The notes under the pieces are model-generated. The model had not been told where the DNA came from. It worked only from the letters and a program-made list of their open reading frames with translations, and ran no database searches. A stretch of DNA of 60,919 nt, taken from Pirellulaceae bacterium (GTDB taxonomy: Bacteria; Planctomycetota; Planctomycetia; Pirellulales; Pirellulaceae). Shown here piece by piece: positions 16,825 to 25,785 of the stretch. The first letter of the stretch is position 1. Each line of letters opens with the position of its first letter. The position numbers and the translations under genes were made by a program. Location of the stretch: assembly GCA_023382975.1 (NCBI GenBank), contig JAHDXO010000018.1, forward strand, positions 108,487-169,405. The letters are read 5' to 3'.

Positions 16825-18918
16825 TTACTCGGGGATGGGCGCTCCGGGAACGGCCTCGTACGCATTGGCCTCAACCAGCGCTGCGGGCCTTCGCTTGGTC
16901 CCGGGCAGGACTTCGAAGAGCGGGTCGAAATCGACCATCGTCTTCGCCAGCTTTGCCAGGATCGTGATGTCGCCTTCGACCTTCGCCGTGCCGTCCTTGA
17001 TCTGGGCCTCGAGCGTCTTGGCGCCCATCATCGTCTGCTCCAGATCCGCGCGGTTGATCGTCAGACTCAAGTCGGGCTTGTCGGCCAGGAAGCCGGGCAG
17101 GTTGGTGAGCGTCGCGTTGTTCAGCTCGATCACGAATTTTTCGCCGTTGTCAGGTGTGATCAGGTTCATGGTGAACTTGATCCCCTCGGCCTTGCGGCTG
17201 TCCATGCGGATGCCCAGGAAGTTCAGGAACAATTCCGTCGACATGGCGCGGATCACGTCCGGGCCGCTGGACTTGGGCGAGGCGCCTTGGGGGATGCCGG
17301 TGCGCAACTCGTAGGCCCCGGCCAGGAAGCTGTTGCGCAGTCCCGGGTTCTCTTGTTGGTAGCCGATCTGTTCGAAGACATCGGCCAGCAGGTTTTTGGC
17401 TTGCTGGTTGTCGGGCTCGGCTTGCACTAGTTTGTTCAGGATTTCCTGGGCCAGCAGGTACTTGCCTTCGTCGAAAAGCTGACGGCCGCGGGCGAGAATC
17501 TTCGCCGCGCCGCCCATCATTTCGACGTACAGGGGAGCGGAATCACTGGGCGACAGCGGGATGAGCGTCGCGGGGTTGCAGTCCCAGAAACCCAGGTAGC
17601 GATTGATCACGCCCCGGCAGTTGTGCTGCACCGATCCGTGGTAGCCGCGGCACTCCCACTTCTGCTGCAGGCTCTTCGGCAGCTCGTACACGTTGTGGAT
17701 CTGGTTGATCGTGACACCCTGGTTGGCCAGATGGAGGACTTGGTTGTTGAAGTGGGCGTACAGGTCGCGCTGGGCGCGCAGGATATCCTGCACGCGGTCG
17801 TTGCCCCACCGCGGCCAGTGGTGCGCGCCGAACAAGACCTCGGCTTCCTGGCCATACAAGTAGAGCGCCGCGTTGATGTATTTCGACCAATTCAGAGCAT
17901 CGCGAACCAGTGCCCCGCGCAGCGTGTAGATGTTGTGCAGCGTGGCGTTCACGTTCTCTGCCATCCACAGCGCCTTCATCTCGGGAATGTAAGTGTTCAT
18001 CTCCGAGGGCGCCTCGGTGTTCGGCGTGTTCTGGAAGATCATCCGGACGCCGTCGACTTCGAATTCCTCGATATCCTTCTCGACGACCCGCGTCGGGGCG
18101 ATCAGACCGGAAGTTCCGCGCGAGATGCCGTGGCCGAGTCCCTGGGTGACGTAGCCGTAAGGGTTGACCGGCAGCAGCACGCCGTACTGGTAGAACAGCC
18201 GGCGGTTCATCGCGTTGCCCGCATATACGTTCTCGGAGATCGTGAAGTCCATGAAGTCGCGGGGCGCGATGATCTGGACCTTTCCGGCACGCACATCGGC
18301 CTCGTCCACCACGCCGCGGACGCCGCCCCAATGATCGCCATGCGAGTGGGAATAGACCACCGCGGTGACGGGCAGGCCTTCCCCAACATGCTCTTGGAAC
18401 AGGTCCCAGGCCGCCCGCATCGCTTCGGCGGTGACCAGGCAGTCGAAGATGATCCAGCCCGTCTTGCCCCGCACGAACGTGGTCTGGGCCAAGTCAAATC
18501 CACGCACCTGGTAGATGCCCGGGATCACTTCATACAGGCCGTAATTCATGTTCAGCCGGGCAATCCGGTGCATCGAGGGATGAACGGAATCGAATTCATC
18601 CTGCTGATCGATGAACTGGAACTGCTCCATGTTCCAGACGACATTGCCCTCGTCGGTCTTGATCTGCAGATCCTTCATCGGGGCGATGAAGCCCTTCTGC
18701 TGCTCCTCGAAGTCCCGCCTGTCGCCGAACGGCAGGGTTGCCTTGGCTCTGCGCAGCACCTCCTTGGTGAATTCAGAGGGGGCCTTGCCCTGGGGGTGGA
18801 AATGGCCCTCGGGCGGCGCTGCCGAGGCGGCGCAAACCGAGTCGGATTCCAGCAGCATGCGACCGGCGACGGCGAAGGCGGGCAGGGACTGAACGAACTG
18901 TCTTCTGGTTGTCGTCAT
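16825..18918 (-). CDS. Canonical alkylsulfatase (SdsA1/BDS1-like)
   Basis: 697 residues. The start is set by GGAG six bases upstream and by a twin-arginine signal, TTTRRQFVQSLPAFA. The MBL domain carries HSHGDH (191-196) and the further ligand motifs NTEAPSEM and AENVNATLHNIYTLRG; GAHHWPRWG supplies a late His. The dimerisation domain and an SCP2-like domain ending in PITLSL-type strands follow, the usual three-domain layout. It should hydrolyse primary alkyl sulfates such as dodecyl sulfate to alcohol and sulfate outside the cytoplasm. It is the intact counterpart of the truncated copy at 12576-13073 and of the ligand-poor paralogue at 10439-12331. Confidence 0.93.
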   Translation of the reverse strand: MTTTRRQFVQSLPAFAVAGRMLLESDSVCAASAAPPEGHFHPQGKAPSEFTKEVLRRAKATLPFGDRRDFEEQQKGFIAPMKDLQIKTDEGNVVWNMEQFQFIDQQDEFDSVHPSMHRIARLNMNYGLYEVIPGIYQVRGFDLAQTTFVRGKTGWIIFDCLVTAEAMRAAWDLFQEHVGEGLPVTAVVYSHSHGDHWGGVRGVVDEADVRAGKVQIIAPRDFMDFTISENVYAGNAMNRRLFYQYGVLLPVNPYGYVTQGLGHGISRGTSGLIAPTRVVEKDIEEFEVDGVRMIFQNTPNTEAPSEMNTYIPEMKALWMAENVNATLHNIYTLRGALVRDALNWSKYINAALYLYGQEAEVLFGAHHWPRWGNDRVQDILRAQRDLYAHFNNQVLHLANQGVTINQIHNVYELPKSLQQKWECRGYHGSVQHNCRGVINRYLGFWDCNPATLIPLSPSDSAPLYVEMMGGAAKILARGRQLFDEGKYLLAQEILNKLVQAEPDNQQAKNLLADVFEQIGYQQENPGLRNSFLAGAYELRTGIPQGASPKSSGPDVIRAMSTELFLNFLGIRMDSRKAEGIKFTMNLITPDNGEKFVIELNNATLTNLPGFLADKPDLSLTINRADLEQTMMGAKTLEAQIKDGTAKVEGDITILAKLAKTMVDFDPLFEVLPGTKRRPAALVEANAYEAVPGAPIPE

Positions 18919-19210
18919 AGCGTTCTCCGAAGTTGAAAGAAGCAAATCTCCGCCCATCTGCGGAAAGAGACAGCGGGAATCCCACACCGCACTCTGCTAG
19001 CCCCAGTCAACGACTAGAAAGGAACGGAGCGGCCGGGAACAGAAAGAGTAGTTTATGCATGTTGCCGAACCGTTCGCTATGAGTAAAAATACTCAAAGTC
19101 GGCAGGTTCTGGGGCTGTCCGCGGACGAACGAAGAGGAAGCGAAAAGCGGATCGAGATGGGCAGGCACTTCCAGACACAAAGATCCGGTGAGCCTCTCGG
19201 GAGAAAATCC

Positions 19211-20842
19211 GTGACATCGATGTTCATCTTTCGCGTGGCCCTGGCGTTACTGTTGCCGACCGCGCTGCATCTTTTCCACGCCGGTTCCGCGCGGTGTGCG
19301 CCGCCGAACGTCGTCTTCATCTATGCCGATGATCTCGGGTTCGGCGATCTGGCTTGTCACGGGCATCCGCACATCAAGACGCCCTCGCTGGACCGTATGG
19401 CGCGGGAGGGGACGGACTTCTGGAGCTTCACCGTCGTGAACCCGGTGTGTTCGCCCAGTCGTACCGGGATTATCACGGGGCAGTTTCCTTCGCGCTGGGG
19501 CGTGCATCAACATTTCGCATCGCACGAGCAGAACGTCCAACGCAACATGCCCGACTGGCTCGACCCCGCGGCGCCACGGTTGCCGCACGTCTTGCAGCAG
19601 GCCGGGTATCGCACGGCACATTTCGGCAAATGGCATCTGTCCGGAGGCGGGATCGCCGATGCGCCGCTGCCCGCCGCGTACGGCTATGACGAGGCGGCGG
19701 TGTGGACCGGCCCGGGCCGCCACGTGTTCGACGGCACGGATTACCGCTTCGCGATCGGCGAAGCATCCGCGCACGATGGCCAGGCCGCTTCGTGGATCAG
19801 CGTGGCGGCGACGGATCACGCCGTCCGCTTCATCCGGGAATCACAGGAATGTCCGTTCTACGTGAATCTCTGGCTGCACGAAACGCACCATCTGGTCTCG
19901 GCGACCGACGAGGACAAGCAGCCGTACCCCGACGTCGTCGAGCCGCACCGCACTTACTATGCCGCGGTGACGCGAGCGGACCGCCAGGTGGGCCGCATCC
20001 TGGATGTGCTGGACGAACTCGGCATCGCCAATCGCACAATCCTCCTCTTTTCCAGCGACAACGGCCCGGAGAACAGCCATACGCGACCGGGCGAGAAGTT
20101 CTACTACAGCCAAGGCAGCACAGGGGGCCTGCGCGGGCGCAAACGCAGTCTGCTGATGGGCGGCGTGAACACGCCGCTGCTGGTGCGCTGGCCGGGCGTC
20201 GTTCCGGCCGGTCGCGTCGACCGGGATACGATGTTCGCCGGCGTGGACATCTTCCCGACGCTCTTGGCCGCTGCGGGCGCTGCTGCGCCGGATGGGTATG
20301 TTTCCGACGGCCAGAACATGCTGGCCGCGCTGAAGGGCGAGACGCAGACGCGCACCAAGCCGGTGTTCTGGTGGTGGCAGGGCCATCATGGCGGCGACGA
20401 CTGGCCCGCCCTGGCGATGCGCGACGGCGCATGGATGTTGATCCTGGACGAAACGAAACAACGTGCCGAACTGTACGACGTGGTCGCCGACCGCCAGCAA
20501 TCGGAGAACCGGGCGGCCGAGCAGCCCCAGCGCGTGGCGCAGATGCGGGCCGCAATCGACGCGTGGTTCGCGACGCTTCCAACGAGGATCGATCCTGCGC
20601 TGCAAACAAAGGTTGCCTCGCCTCCGGCGGCGAAGAAACCCGCGTCGAAAGCTCCCGCGAACCTCGATCGCGGCCGCGTTTTCGAGCGTTGGGACAAGAA
20701 CCAGGATGGCATGTTGAGCTTGCATGAGTACCGCGACGGCCTGACGAACAAGGACAACGTCGAGGCCCGGTTCCGGAACTTCGACCGGGACGGCGACGGC
20801 AAAGTCAGCCGCGAGGAGTTTATCGGTCCCGGGGCGAAGTAA
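19211..20842 (+). CDS. Exported sulfatase with C-terminal EF-hand pair
   Basis: 543 residues from the GTG at 19211, chosen because GGGAG lies seven bases upstream; the ATG at 19220 is too far from it, and longer starts would bury the signal peptide. The sulfatase domain shows FIYADDLGFGD, the Cys-type signature CSPSRTGIITGQ (C80), GKWHLSGG and FSSDNGPEN. The last ~55 residues hold two calcium loops, DKNQDGMLSLHE and DRDGDGKVSREE, both with canonical ligands. An Ala/Lys/Pro-rich linker separates the two parts. It is divergent from the alkylsulfatase; the 292-bp gap must hold both promoters, but no clear boxes are seen. Substrate unknown. Confidence 0.92.
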   Translation: MTSMFIFRVALALLLPTALHLFHAGSARCAPPNVVFIYADDLGFGDLACHGHPHIKTPSLDRMAREGTDFWSFTVVNPVCSPSRTGIITGQFPSRWGVHQHFASHEQNVQRNMPDWLDPAAPRLPHVLQQAGYRTAHFGKWHLSGGGIADAPLPAAYGYDEAAVWTGPGRHVFDGTDYRFAIGEASAHDGQAASWISVAATDHAVRFIRESQECPFYVNLWLHETHHLVSATDEDKQPYPDVVEPHRTYYAAVTRADRQVGRILDVLDELGIANRTILLFSSDNGPENSHTRPGEKFYYSQGSTGGLRGRKRSLLMGGVNTPLLVRWPGVVPAGRVDRDTMFAGVDIFPTLLAAAGAAAPDGYVSDGQNMLAALKGETQTRTKPVFWWWQGHHGGDDWPALAMRDGAWMLILDETKQRAELYDVVADRQQSENRAAEQPQRVAQMRAAIDAWFATLPTRIDPALQTKVASPPAAKKPASKAPANLDRGRVFERWDKNQDGMLSLHEYRDGLTNKDNVEARFRNFDRDGDGKVSREEFIGPGAK

Positions 20843-21129
20843 TCCAACCGGTACTCGATCATTTCAGAGGCACCTCAACTTGCGGATGGAGCCGGGCGAA
20901 CTCGGACAGATCGTCGCTCGAGACCGCCGTGCTGGATGAAGCTCGGTCATCGCATTGATTCCATGCGAGCATCGATTCATCGAGGCTAATCATGCCCATT
21001 TGAGGTGCATCGAAGATTCGCGAAACGCACAATCGCTTTCCCATTCTGCATTTCCGGCATGATCGCCGCAAGAAGCCAATGGATTCGCCGTGCATTTTGC
21101 CGATACAACAGCCGGAGGGGATCATCTCG

Positions 21130-21516
21130 ATGCATAGCGAAGGCAAGATCTGGTTGATTGCCGGTCTGGGGTTGGCGGTTGCGCTGACAGGATTGCTAGC
21201 ACGCGTTTATCGCGGTTTCGACACGCCACCGGCGGCGGCGATCTTCGATCCGCTGGAAACGATCGAATCCGTCCGTTTCAGCCAACGGCAGCATCCCGTG
21301 CTGGCTCAGCCCACCATCCTTCAGGCCGATGCGGCGGTCCTTCCGCTTGGTAGCGACACGGCGGATTCGCCTCTTCGGGAACCGCTGCCGTCGCCCATCG
21401 TGCCATTGACCCTGGAAGACGAACCATCGAGAACCGAGCCCTTTTCGCTTCTCTCTCCGGCCGTGTACGACGACATTCCACTCGTCCCGCCAACGCCAGC
21501 GGTCCAGCAGCCGTAG
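21130..21516 (+). CDS. Small membrane-anchored hypothetical protein
   Basis: 128 residues from the ATG at 21130, preceded by GGAGGGG. One N-terminal transmembrane segment, IWLIAGLGLAVALTGLLA (about 7-24), is followed by a Pro/Leu/Asp-rich, low-complexity exterior ending in VPPTPAVQQP. No family is recognised. The layout resembles small planctomycete single-pass proteins. The 287 bp upstream (20843-21129) show no gene. Confidence 0.55.
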   Translation: MHSEGKIWLIAGLGLAVALTGLLARVYRGFDTPPAAAIFDPLETIESVRFSQRQHPVLAQPTILQADAAVLPLGSDTADSPLREPLPSPIVPLTLEDEPSRTEPFSLLSPAVYDDIPLVPPTPAVQQP

Positions 21517-21584
21517 CCCACCCATGTAGCCCGTCCGGCACTCCATCTGCTACCATATCGGCCACGAAGGAGGACGCGGGGCCG

Positions 21585-22061
21585 ATGCTTTTGGAACGGA
21601 TTGTGTCAGGTGGGCAGACCGGAGTGGATCGCGGCGCTTTGGACGCAGCGCTGGCTCTGGATGTCCCTCACGGAGGGTGGTGTCCGCTCGGACGGGTTGC
21701 CGAAGACGGTGCGATTCCTGCGGAGTACGAGTTGCGTGAGACTCCATCGCCGGAGTATCCGATGCGTACCGAGCAGAACGTGATCGATTCGGACGGCACG
21801 CTGATCCTGTACCGGGACCGTTTGGTCGGCGGCACTGAACTCACGCGGCGGTTGTGTGTCAAGCATGAACGGCCGGTGATTGCAGTGGATCTGGCAGCCT
21901 TGTCGGACGAAGATCTGACTCGCGTGCGATCCTGGATCAAGGAGCGTGCTGTCCATGTGTTGAACGTCGCGGGGCCACGGGAAAGTTCATCGCCGGGAAT
22001 CGCCGACCAAGCGATGCGCTTTCTGTGCCGGTTGCTGGCCGGCCGAGCGGACGTTCGTTGA
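21585..22061 (+). CDS. YpsA-like putative molybdenum-carrier protein
   Basis: 158 residues. The N-terminal SGGQTGVDRGALDAALAL is the nucleotide-binding loop of the cpYpsA / putative molybdenum carrier family (PF12694, Rossmann/SLOG-like). GGWCPLGRVAEDG and the ELRETPSPEYPMRTEQNV region match the same family. AAGGAGG lies upstream. The function is unproven; relatives are predicted nucleotide-derivative binders. It sits 44 bp before argC on the same strand and may be co-transcribed with it. Confidence 0.85.
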   Translation: MLLERIVSGGQTGVDRGALDAALALDVPHGGWCPLGRVAEDGAIPAEYELRETPSPEYPMRTEQNVIDSDGTLILYRDRLVGGTELTRRLCVKHERPVIAVDLAALSDEDLTRVRSWIKERAVHVLNVAGPRESSSPGIADQAMRFLCRLLAGRADVR

Positions 22062-22105
22062 TCGATGGAAGAAGTAGAGATGTGCATCAGAAGGGATCAA
22101 GGAGC

Positions 22106-23119
22106 ATGATACGAGTTGGGGTATTGGGAGCGACGGGCTACACGGCTTACGAGTTGATCAAGATATTGCTGCGGCACCCCGAGGTGGAAATCACGGCCTT
22201 GACGAGCCGCCAAGAGGGCCGTCCGCCAATTTCGAGCGTTCACCCGTCGCTGACTGGCCGCTTGAACCTGCCGTTGGAAGACCTGGGAAGTGACGAGATT
22301 GCCCAGCGTTGCGATTGCGTGTTCAGTTGCCTGCCGCACGCTGCGTCGGCCGCCGTGGTCAAGTCGCTGGCGGACGCTGGCCGGAAGGTGGTGGACTTCA
22401 GCGCCGACTACCGACTGCACGACGCCGGTGTCTACGCCGCGTGGTACGGCGAGACGCATGTCGATCCGGAGCGTCTCGGGCGGGTGCCGTACGGGCTGCC
22501 CGAATTGTTCGCCGACCGCATTGTCGGCGCGCAGGTTGTCGCCAATCCCGGTTGCTATCCGACGTCGGCCATCTTGGCGTTGGCGCCGCTGCTGCGAGCC
22601 GGATTGATCCGCACGGACGGGATCATTTTGGATTCCAAGAGCGGCGTGAGCGGTGCCGGTCGGACGCCGAAGCTGACGACGCTGTACCCCGAATGCAACG
22701 AATCGTTCGCGGCGTACAATGTTGGCAAACATCGCCATACGCCGGAAATCGACCAGGTGCTCGGTTGGGCCGCGTCGGCACCGGTGGAGGTCATCTTCAC
22801 GCCGCATCTGGTTCCCATGGACCGAGGCATTTTGACGACCGCCTACGCCGTGCCGGTCGGATCGGCGTCCGAAGCCCAATTGGCCGCCGCGCTGCGCGAC
22901 TTCTATGCCGGCAAGCCGTTTGTCCATGTGGTCGATGCCCTGCCGGGCACGAAGCAGGTGAGCGGTACGAACTTCTGCCACCTCGCCGTGCGATGCGTCC
23001 GTGGCCGGGTGTTGGTGATCAGTTGTATCGACAATTTGATCAAAGGCGCGTCCGGTGCCGCCGTCCAGAATTTCAACTGGATGTACGGTTTTCCGGAAAC
23101 AACCGCGTTGCTGTTTTGA
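22106..23119 (+). CDS. argC: N-acetyl-gamma-glutamyl-phosphate reductase
   Basis: 337 residues from an ATG preceded by AAGGAG. The start shows the NAD(P) loop IRVGVLGATGYTAYELI. The active-site Cys lies in VVANPGCYPTSA, and the substrate loop is KSGVSGAGR. HRHTPEI, HLVPMDRGIL and NLIKGASGAAVQNFN are also typical. It reduces N-acetylglutamyl phosphate to the semialdehyde in arginine biosynthesis. The next gene is argJ, 38 bp downstream, so the two form a small arginine operon. Confidence 0.97.
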   Translation: MIRVGVLGATGYTAYELIKILLRHPEVEITALTSRQEGRPPISSVHPSLTGRLNLPLEDLGSDEIAQRCDCVFSCLPHAASAAVVKSLADAGRKVVDFSADYRLHDAGVYAAWYGETHVDPERLGRVPYGLPELFADRIVGAQVVANPGCYPTSAILALAPLLRAGLIRTDGIILDSKSGVSGAGRTPKLTTLYPECNESFAAYNVGKHRHTPEIDQVLGWAASAPVEVIFTPHLVPMDRGILTTAYAVPVGSASEAQLAAALRDFYAGKPFVHVVDALPGTKQVSGTNFCHLAVRCVRGRVLVISCIDNLIKGASGAAVQNFNWMYGFPETTALLF

Positions 23120-23157
23120 TTCCGCGTTTTCCGATGTCTCACAAGGAGTCACTGACC

Positions 23158-24351
23158 ATGTCGATCACCGTTCCCGCCGGGTTCCGTTTGTCCGGCGTCC
23201 GTAGCGGCATCAAGCAGGATGCGACGAAAGAAGACTTGACGCTGATCGTCGCCGACGCAGCGGCGGTTGCTGCAGGTGTGTACACGCAAAATCTGGTCTA
23301 CGCGGCGCCGGTGGCCGTCGACCGCCAGCGGACTCCCACCGCCGAGTTTCGCGTGCTGGTCGCCAATTCGGGCAACGCCAACGCCTGCACCGGTCAGCGC
23401 GGGCTGGAGGATGCCGAGCAGATGGCTCGCTTGGCCGCTGAAGCGTGCGGCGCGGATTCGAGTCAGGCGCTGGTGATGTCGACCGGCATCATCGGACACT
23501 TCCTGCCGATGGACAAGATCGCCAACGGCATTCGGCAAGCAGCGAACGCGCTGGGCAGCGACGAAGCGGCGTTTCTCGCGGCGGCACGCGGAATTCTGAC
23601 GACGGATAAAGGCTTGAAGATCGCGGCGAGGGAGTTGCAAATCGGTGACCATACGATCCGGTTGGCTGGAATGGCCAAGGGCGCGGGGATGATCGGACCT
23701 CGTATGGCGACGATGCTGGCCGTCGTGTTGACCGACGCCCCGTTGGCTGTCGACGATGCCCAAACAGCTCTGACGACCGCCGTCGGGGACAGTTTCAATT
23801 GTATCAGTGTCGAAGGCCACACGAGCACCAACGACACGCTGCTCTTGTTGGCCAGCGGCGAGGCCGGCGGCCGTCCGCTGGCAGGCGACGATTTGGCGGC
23901 GTTTCAGGCAGCACTCAATGGACTGTGCATCGAATTGGCACGCATGATCCCGGACGATGGCGAGGGAGCAACGCACCTGATCACCATCGAGATTCAAGGC
24001 GCCGCCAGCCGAGACGATGCCATGCGAATCGCCCGGGCCATTGCCGACAGTGCGCTGGTCAAGACGGCCATCGCCGGCGGCGACCCCAACTGGGGCCGGA
24101 TCGTCTCGGCCGCCGGCTATTCCGGCGCGACGTTGGATCCGGATCGATTGAGCCTGTCCATCAACGGCACGCGATTGTTCTCGCACGGCGGACCCGTGGA
24201 CTTCGACGCCCCCGCCGTCAGTCGTTCGATCCGTGACAACCGAGAAACCCACTTGCTGCTCGAACTGGCCGAGGGCGCCGCGGACCTCCGCTTCTGGACC
24301 AGCGACCTGACCACCGACTACGTGCGATTCAACGCGGACTACCACACGTAG
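23158..24351 (+). CDS. argJ: Glutamate N-acetyltransferase / amino-acid acetyltransferase
   Basis: 397 residues from an ATG with AAGGAG upstream. VPAGFRLSGVRSGIK opens the protein. The self-cleavage site is in KGAGMIGPRMATMLAVVLTDA-type sequence, where the Thr of MATML is the expected nucleophile. GDSFNCISVEGHTSTNDTLL and GGDPNWGRIVSAAGYSG are also conserved. ArgJ transfers acetyl from N-acetylornithine to glutamate and closes the cyclic arginine pathway; whether it is mono- or bifunctional cannot be told here. The frame is open about 850 bp upstream through argC, but the family N-terminus fixes the start. Confidence 0.97.
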   Translation: MSITVPAGFRLSGVRSGIKQDATKEDLTLIVADAAAVAAGVYTQNLVYAAPVAVDRQRTPTAEFRVLVANSGNANACTGQRGLEDAEQMARLAAEACGADSSQALVMSTGIIGHFLPMDKIANGIRQAANALGSDEAAFLAAARGILTTDKGLKIAARELQIGDHTIRLAGMAKGAGMIGPRMATMLAVVLTDAPLAVDDAQTALTTAVGDSFNCISVEGHTSTNDTLLLLASGEAGGRPLAGDDLAAFQAALNGLCIELARMIPDDGEGATHLITIEIQGAASRDDAMRIARAIADSALVKTAIAGGDPNWGRIVSAAGYSGATLDPDRLSLSINGTRLFSHGGPVDFDAPAVSRSIRDNRETHLLLELAEGAADLRFWTSDLTTDYVRFNADYHT

Positions 24352-24393
24352 GCCGGACGAATTGTCCTGGTTGTTCACCAAAGGAGAAAACTC

Positions 24394-25485
24394 ATGAATC
24401 TTGTCTGCAGGCTGCGTGCTTTGACGCACTGGGCTGTCGTAACGCTCGTTTTGTTCGCCGGTTCCGTTGGCGCTCAAACGCTACCGGACAGTCTGCCTCG
24501 TCCGGATCAGAATCCGCCACCGACCGACAAACCGATCAAGGTGTTCATCCTCTTGGGCCAGTCGAACATGCTAGGATTCGGCAAGGTCGAACCGGCGGAA
24601 ATGCAAGGCACGCTGGCGTACATGGTCAAGGTGAAAGGCAAGTACCCGCACTTGGTGGACGAGGCCGGGAACTGGACGGAGCGCACCGACGTGCGCTACC
24701 TGCATGTGATGCAGAGAAACGACAACATGTCGATCATGCGGAACGAGTGGCTGACGCCCAAGGGCAGTTTCGGCCCTGAACTGGGCTTCGGTCACGTGCT
24801 GGGCTACATCTACGACGAGCCGGTGTTGCTTCTGAAGGCATGCATTGGAAACCGGAGTCTGGGGTGGGACCTGCTGCCGCCCGGAAGCGAGCAGTTCGAG
24901 TTTGAGGGAAAAATCTACGCGGGCTACAAGCAGTCGCCCTTGTCGTGGGACAAGGGCACCGAGCCCACGCCGATCAATTGGTACGCGGGAAAGCAGTACG
25001 ACGATGACGTCGGCAACGCCAAGAAAGTTCTGGCAAACCTGAGCGAGTACTACCCGGACTACCAAGGGCAAGGCTACGAAGTCGCCGGCTTCGTTTGGTG
25101 GCAAGGCCACAAAGACCAGAACCCGGCGCACGCCGGTCGGTACGAGCAGAACCTTGTCCACCTGATCAAAACCTTGCGCGCGGACTTCAACTCTCCGGAC
25201 GCGAAGTTTGTGCTGGCGACCATCGCCTTCGATGGCGACGAACTCAGCGGCCCCGGCCTGAAGGTCGCCGAGGCGCAACTGGCGGTCAGCGGCGAGACGG
25301 GGAAGTATCCCGAGTTCAAGGGGAACGTCCGGGCGATCGATGCCCGGCCCTTCTGGCGGGAAGCGGACGTTTCGCCCAACAGCAGGCAGGGCTACCACTA
25401 CTTCCACAATGCTGAGACGTACATGGAAGTCGGAGATGCCTTGGGCCGCGCGATGGCCGAACTCTTGACGAACGACAAGAGATAA
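24394..25485 (+). CDS. SASA-type (sialate O-acetylesterase-like) exported esterase
   Basis: 363 residues with a signal peptide ending at SVGAQTLP. The SGNH-like first block is FILLGQSNMLGFGKVEP, with the nucleophile Ser of GQSN. FVWWQGHKDQNP is the WxQGE-like block (here Gly-His), and a catalytic His is expected near the C-terminus (GYHYFHNAETY). These match the DUF303/SASA domain (PF03629, carbohydrate-esterase family 6-like). It probably removes acetyl groups from polysaccharides outside the cytoplasm. AAAGGAG precedes the ATG. Confidence 0.85.
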   Translation: MNLVCRLRALTHWAVVTLVLFAGSVGAQTLPDSLPRPDQNPPPTDKPIKVFILLGQSNMLGFGKVEPAEMQGTLAYMVKVKGKYPHLVDEAGNWTERTDVRYLHVMQRNDNMSIMRNEWLTPKGSFGPELGFGHVLGYIYDEPVLLLKACIGNRSLGWDLLPPGSEQFEFEGKIYAGYKQSPLSWDKGTEPTPINWYAGKQYDDDVGNAKKVLANLSEYYPDYQGQGYEVAGFVWWQGHKDQNPAHAGRYEQNLVHLIKTLRADFNSPDAKFVLATIAFDGDELSGPGLKVAEAQLAVSGETGKYPEFKGNVRAIDARPFWREADVSPNSRQGYHYFHNAETYMEVGDALGRAMAELLTNDKR

Positions 25486-25532
25486 CGTCAAGGTTCGTCG
25501 GCCAATCCCGGGTTCTCCGTGGTCGATTCAAG

Positions 25533-25607
25533 TCGGGGCGAAAGGATTCGAACCTTCGACCCCCTGCTCCCAAAGCAGGTGCGCTAGCCAGACTGCGCTA
25601 CGCCCCG
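25533..25607 (-). tRNA. tRNA-Pro (anticodon UGG)
   Basis: The minus strand folds into a 75-nt cloverleaf. The acceptor stem CGGGGCG/CGCCCCG has discriminator A, the D-arm is GCGC/GCGC, the anticodon stem CCTGC/GCAGG encloses loop TTTGGGA, and the T-arm has loop TTCGAAT. Positions 34-36 read TGG, so it decodes CCA proline codons. CCA is not encoded. It lies in the 300-bp gap between the esterase and the dehydrogenase genes. Confidence 0.96.
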
Positions 25608-25785
25608 AAGTGGAAACCGGGCATCTGTGTGATCGAGTCGGAATCTCGATGCCCAGTCCAAGTTTTGTGGTATCCTACTCGTTGGAAATGGACAATGCAA
25701 CGGGTCCGCCGGTTCGCCCGGTTGTGGACAACGATGCTTGGGCGTGCGGCCGTTCCCCCCTTTTCTTGCTGGAAACGTTTGCGCT

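Noticed and set aside
17623..18936. 437-codon plus-strand ORF opposite the canonical alkylsulfatase
   Set aside because: It is an antisense shadow; the minus-strand frame contains all metal motifs.
20859..21146. 95-codon minus-strand ORF between the EF-hand sulfatase and the small membrane protein
   Set aside because: No ribosome site or recognisable domain, and it overlaps the supported start at 21130.
22309..23157. Long in-frame upstream extension of argJ (frame open through argC)
   Set aside because: The extension is antifamily, low-complexity Arg-rich sequence overlapping argC in another frame; the ArgJ N-terminus and ribosome site fix the start at 23158.
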